Positions 14,573 through 15,805 of a stretch of DNA of 15,805 nt are shown piece by piece. The stretch comes from RGIG5579 sp045544655 (GTDB taxonomy: Bacteria > Bacillota > Clostridia > Oscillospirales > SIG627): assembly GCA_045544655.1 (NCBI GenBank), contig JAZPZL010000099.1:1-15805 (forward strand), in the 5' to 3' direction. How positions within the stretch are numbered: position 1 is the first letter of the stretch; every line of letters starts with the position of its first letter. The notes under the pieces were generated by a model that saw only the letters and a list, made by a program, of their open reading frames with translations, was not told the DNA's origin and did no database searches. A program made the position numbers and the translations under genes.

Positions 14573-15365
14573 TCTGCTCCCCCCTTCTCCTGATCTCCCA
14601 CAGGAATACGGTAGCGGCAGAAGCGGCGTTCAGACTTTCCATCGTTTTAATGGGAATGATCGCCTTTTGGTCGGAAGAGGTGATCGCCTCGTCACTCAAG
14701 CCCTGCCCCTCGTTTCCGATCAGTACGCAAACGGGACCCTTCAGATCGGTTTCTTCAATACTCTTTGAATCGGGAGCAAGGCAGGCGGCAATACTGCGAA
14801 CGCCTTTTTCCTTCAAAAAGGAAAACAGCTCCTTCGTGGAAGGAAATACACGAAGAGGAATCCCCGCAACAGCTCCCATGGTGGCGCGAACGGTTTTGGG
14901 ACCGAAGGGATCGGCACAATCCACCAAAAGCACACCGTCAAAACCAAAGGCGGAGGCGGTGCGGATCACCGTACCCACGTTTCCCGGATCCTGAACCCGC
15001 TCCAGGGCGATCAGTCTCTCCGTTTTCACAAGAGGCTTCAACCGATATACGTCGAAAACGGAATAGACACTGACCAGTCCCTGAGACCCTTTTTCCGTGG
15101 TTACCTTTTCAAAAGCGGAATCGGTCAGCAAATAAAGCTCGGGACTTTCGTTCCCCAGAGCCTCTTCGATCCCTCTGCGGAGAGAAGCGGCTTTTTCGGA
15201 CAGATATACCTTACGGGGAAAAAGACCCATTTTGCAAAAATCAAAATACAGGGTCAAACCCTCTGCGGTAAAAACGCCTTCCCGATCCCGAAACTTTTTA
15301 TCTGCAAGAGACGCGGCAAATTTCACCCAGGGATTTGCACGGCTTTCTATTTTTTTCCAATCCAA
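14562..15365 (-). CDS. TrmH (SpoU)-family RNA 2'-O-methyltransferase
   Basis: SpoU-class enzymes transfer a methyl group from S-adenosylmethionine to a ribose 2'-OH in rRNA or tRNA. All three SPOUT motifs are intact: RVQDPGNVGTVIRTASAFG, LIGNEGQGLSDEA and IPIKTMESLNAASAATVFLW. The N-terminal segment, with NPWVKFAASL, KFRDREGVFTAEG and VYLSEKA, is a substrate-binding domain of the YsgA/RlmB type. The exact target cannot be read from the sequence; 23S rRNA is the likely choice. I prefer TTG at 15365 (267 residues) over GTG at 15371, because AAAGGAG is seven bases from the TTG but has almost no spacing to the GTG. It is the first gene of the operon and overlaps dprA by 11 bases. Confidence 0.92.
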   Translation of the reverse strand: MDWKKIESRANPWVKFAASLADKKFRDREGVFTAEGLTLYFDFCKMGLFPRKVYLSEKAASLRRGIEEALGNESPELYLLTDSAFEKVTTEKGSQGLVSVYSVFDVYRLKPLVKTERLIALERVQDPGNVGTVIRTASAFGFDGVLLVDCADPFGPKTVRATMGAVAGIPLRVFPSTKELFSFLKEKGVRSIAACLAPDSKSIEETDLKGPVCVLIGNEGQGLSDEAITSSDQKAIIPIKTMESLNAASAATVFLWEIRRRGEQSEG

Positions 15366-15372
15366 GAGCACA

Positions 15373-15379
15373 CTCCTTT
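15373..15379 (-). promoter_or_regulatory. Ribosome-binding site that sets the TrmH-family gene start
   Basis: AAAGGAG leaves one base before the GTG at 15371 but seven bases before the in-frame TTG at 15365. The spacing favours a TTG start, a less efficient codon for the first gene of the operon. Confidence 0.75.
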
Positions 15380-15394
15380 CCAGTTTATTTTTCT

Positions 15395-15424
15395 ATCATA
15401 TACCAAAGTGATACAAAATTGCAA
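15395..15424 (-). promoter_or_regulatory. Probable promoter of the ten-gene operon
   Basis: On the minus strand TTGCAA (15424-15419) and TATGAT (15400-15395) are separated by 18 bases, a fair match to the sigma-A consensus. Transcription would start near 15387, about 22 bases before the TTG start. AT-rich tracts lie upstream of the -35 box and could act as UP elements. A TATATG reading with a 16-base spacer is also possible. Confidence 0.6.
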
Positions 15425-15527
15425 GTTTTTTCTTTATTATTTTTTTATAAATGTAGAATTTTTTTCAAATTTGCGGCAAAATTTCAGAAAAGCTGATAAT
15501 TTTTTTCAAAAAAAATTCAAAAAAGTC

Positions 15528-15556
15528 TATACATTCTTCTTTTCTTGTGGTATAAT
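15528..15556 (+). promoter_or_regulatory. Extended -10 promoter of the rlmB-like gene
   Basis: TATAAT at 15551-15556 is an exact -10 box preceded by TGG, the extended -10 TGN motif. A weak -35, TATACA (15528-15533), lies 17 bases upstream. Only seven bases separate the -10 box from the rlmB ATG, so transcription would begin at or within about three bases of the start codon. The promoter is divergent from the operon promoter. Confidence 0.75.
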
Positions 15557-15563
15557 CATTGAT

Positions 15564-15805
15564 ATGAAAAATCAGAATTATAAAAAACCTCTTCCCGATC
15601 CCGGACGTACGGATGAAGCTATCGTCGCCGGAAGGAACGCGGTGCTGGAGCTTTTATCCTCCGATCGAAGCATTGAGAAGATTTACTTACAAAAAGACGG
15701 CGAGGGCAGTCTGAAGAAAATCGTTGCCATTGCAAAAGAAAAAAAGATTCCCCTCTCCTATGCAGAAAAGCAAAAGCTGACGCTTCTGGCGGGAGGTGCC
15801 TTCCA
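15564..15805 (+). CDS. rlmB: RlmB-like 23S rRNA 2'-O-methyltransferase, N-terminal part (partial)
   Basis: The RlmB family 2'-O-methylates a guanosine in the peptidyl-transferase loop of 23S rRNA (Gm2251 in E. coli). Only the first 80 codons lie in the window. They hold a short basic tail and the start of the SpoU substrate-binding domain: AGRNAVLELL (about 22-31), IEKIYLQKD and KKIPLSYAEKQKL, running off the edge at LLAGGAF. The catalytic SPOUT domain is outside. TrmH-type relatives share this domain, so RlmB is the best name but not proven. No ribosome-binding site precedes the ATG, and the -10 box is seven bases upstream. It diverges from the minus-strand operon, whose first gene is a related methyltransferase. 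Confidence 0.8.
   Translation, partial: MKNQNYKKPLPDPGRTDEAIVAGRNAVLELLSSDRSIEKIYLQKDGEGSLKKIVAIAKEKKIPLSYAEKQKLTLLAGGAF

Noticed and set aside
15456..15518. GAATTTTTTT / AAAAAAATTC inverted repeat in the divergent promoter region
   Set aside because: It is almost only A and T tracts in AT-rich DNA, so chance pairing is likely. No GC pairs support an operator.
15640..15642. Internal GTG with an AAGGA site as the real rlmB start
   Set aside because: It would delete the conserved GRNAV segment of the substrate-binding domain.

Overview
The window holds ordinary housekeeping genes from a Gram-positive bacterium, most likely a member of the Clostridia (Bacillota). The evidence for this is the rnc-smc-ftsY order, the nadD-yqeK-rsfS order (compare Bacillus subtilis yqeJ-yqeK-yqeL), dprA next to topA, strong AGGAGG-like ribosome sites, and clostridial-type LeuS and SMC sequences. 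I cannot name a genus from the sequence alone. I see no CRISPR array, insertion sequence, prophage, toxin-antitoxin pair, tRNA or rRNA, and no new biological system.

Layout, right to left on the minus strand: after an AT-rich divergent promoter region (15372-15563), ten genes follow with gaps of 27 bases or less, or with overlaps. They are a TrmH-family rRNA/tRNA 2'-O-methyltransferase, dprA, topA, plsX, rnc, smc, ftsY, a nadD-yqeK fusion, rsfS and leuS. They read as one operon of about 14.7 kb that ends at a strong intrinsic terminator 10 bases after leuS (614-646). Next come rpsU, a single gene with a perfect consensus promoter and its own terminator, and the first 50 codons of asd. On the plus strand, the right edge holds the first 80 codons of an rlmB-like rRNA methyltransferase. 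Its -10 box lies so close to the ATG that the mRNA may be leaderless.

The operon joins RNA modification and processing (TrmH-like, RNase III, RsfS, LeuS), DNA topology, uptake and segregation (TopA, DprA, SMC), membrane lipid and protein-export functions (PlsX, FtsY) and NAD synthesis (NadD). It looks like a growth-coupled housekeeping cluster with heavy translational coupling.

The most important observation is technical. Bases 1-45 are not genomic: on the minus strand they match the MGI/BGI DNBSEQ library adapter, then a 10-base barcode, then the first three bases of the next adapter part. This makes asd appear to stop early. The true genomic sequence starts at base 46, and the window's left edge is probably a contig end. 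Biological points worth a second look are the fused NadD-YqeK protein, the possibly leaderless rlmB, the variant LeuS motifs (KMGKR instead of KMSKS, TTCIET in the editing domain), and a row of small stem-loops between rpsU and asd.
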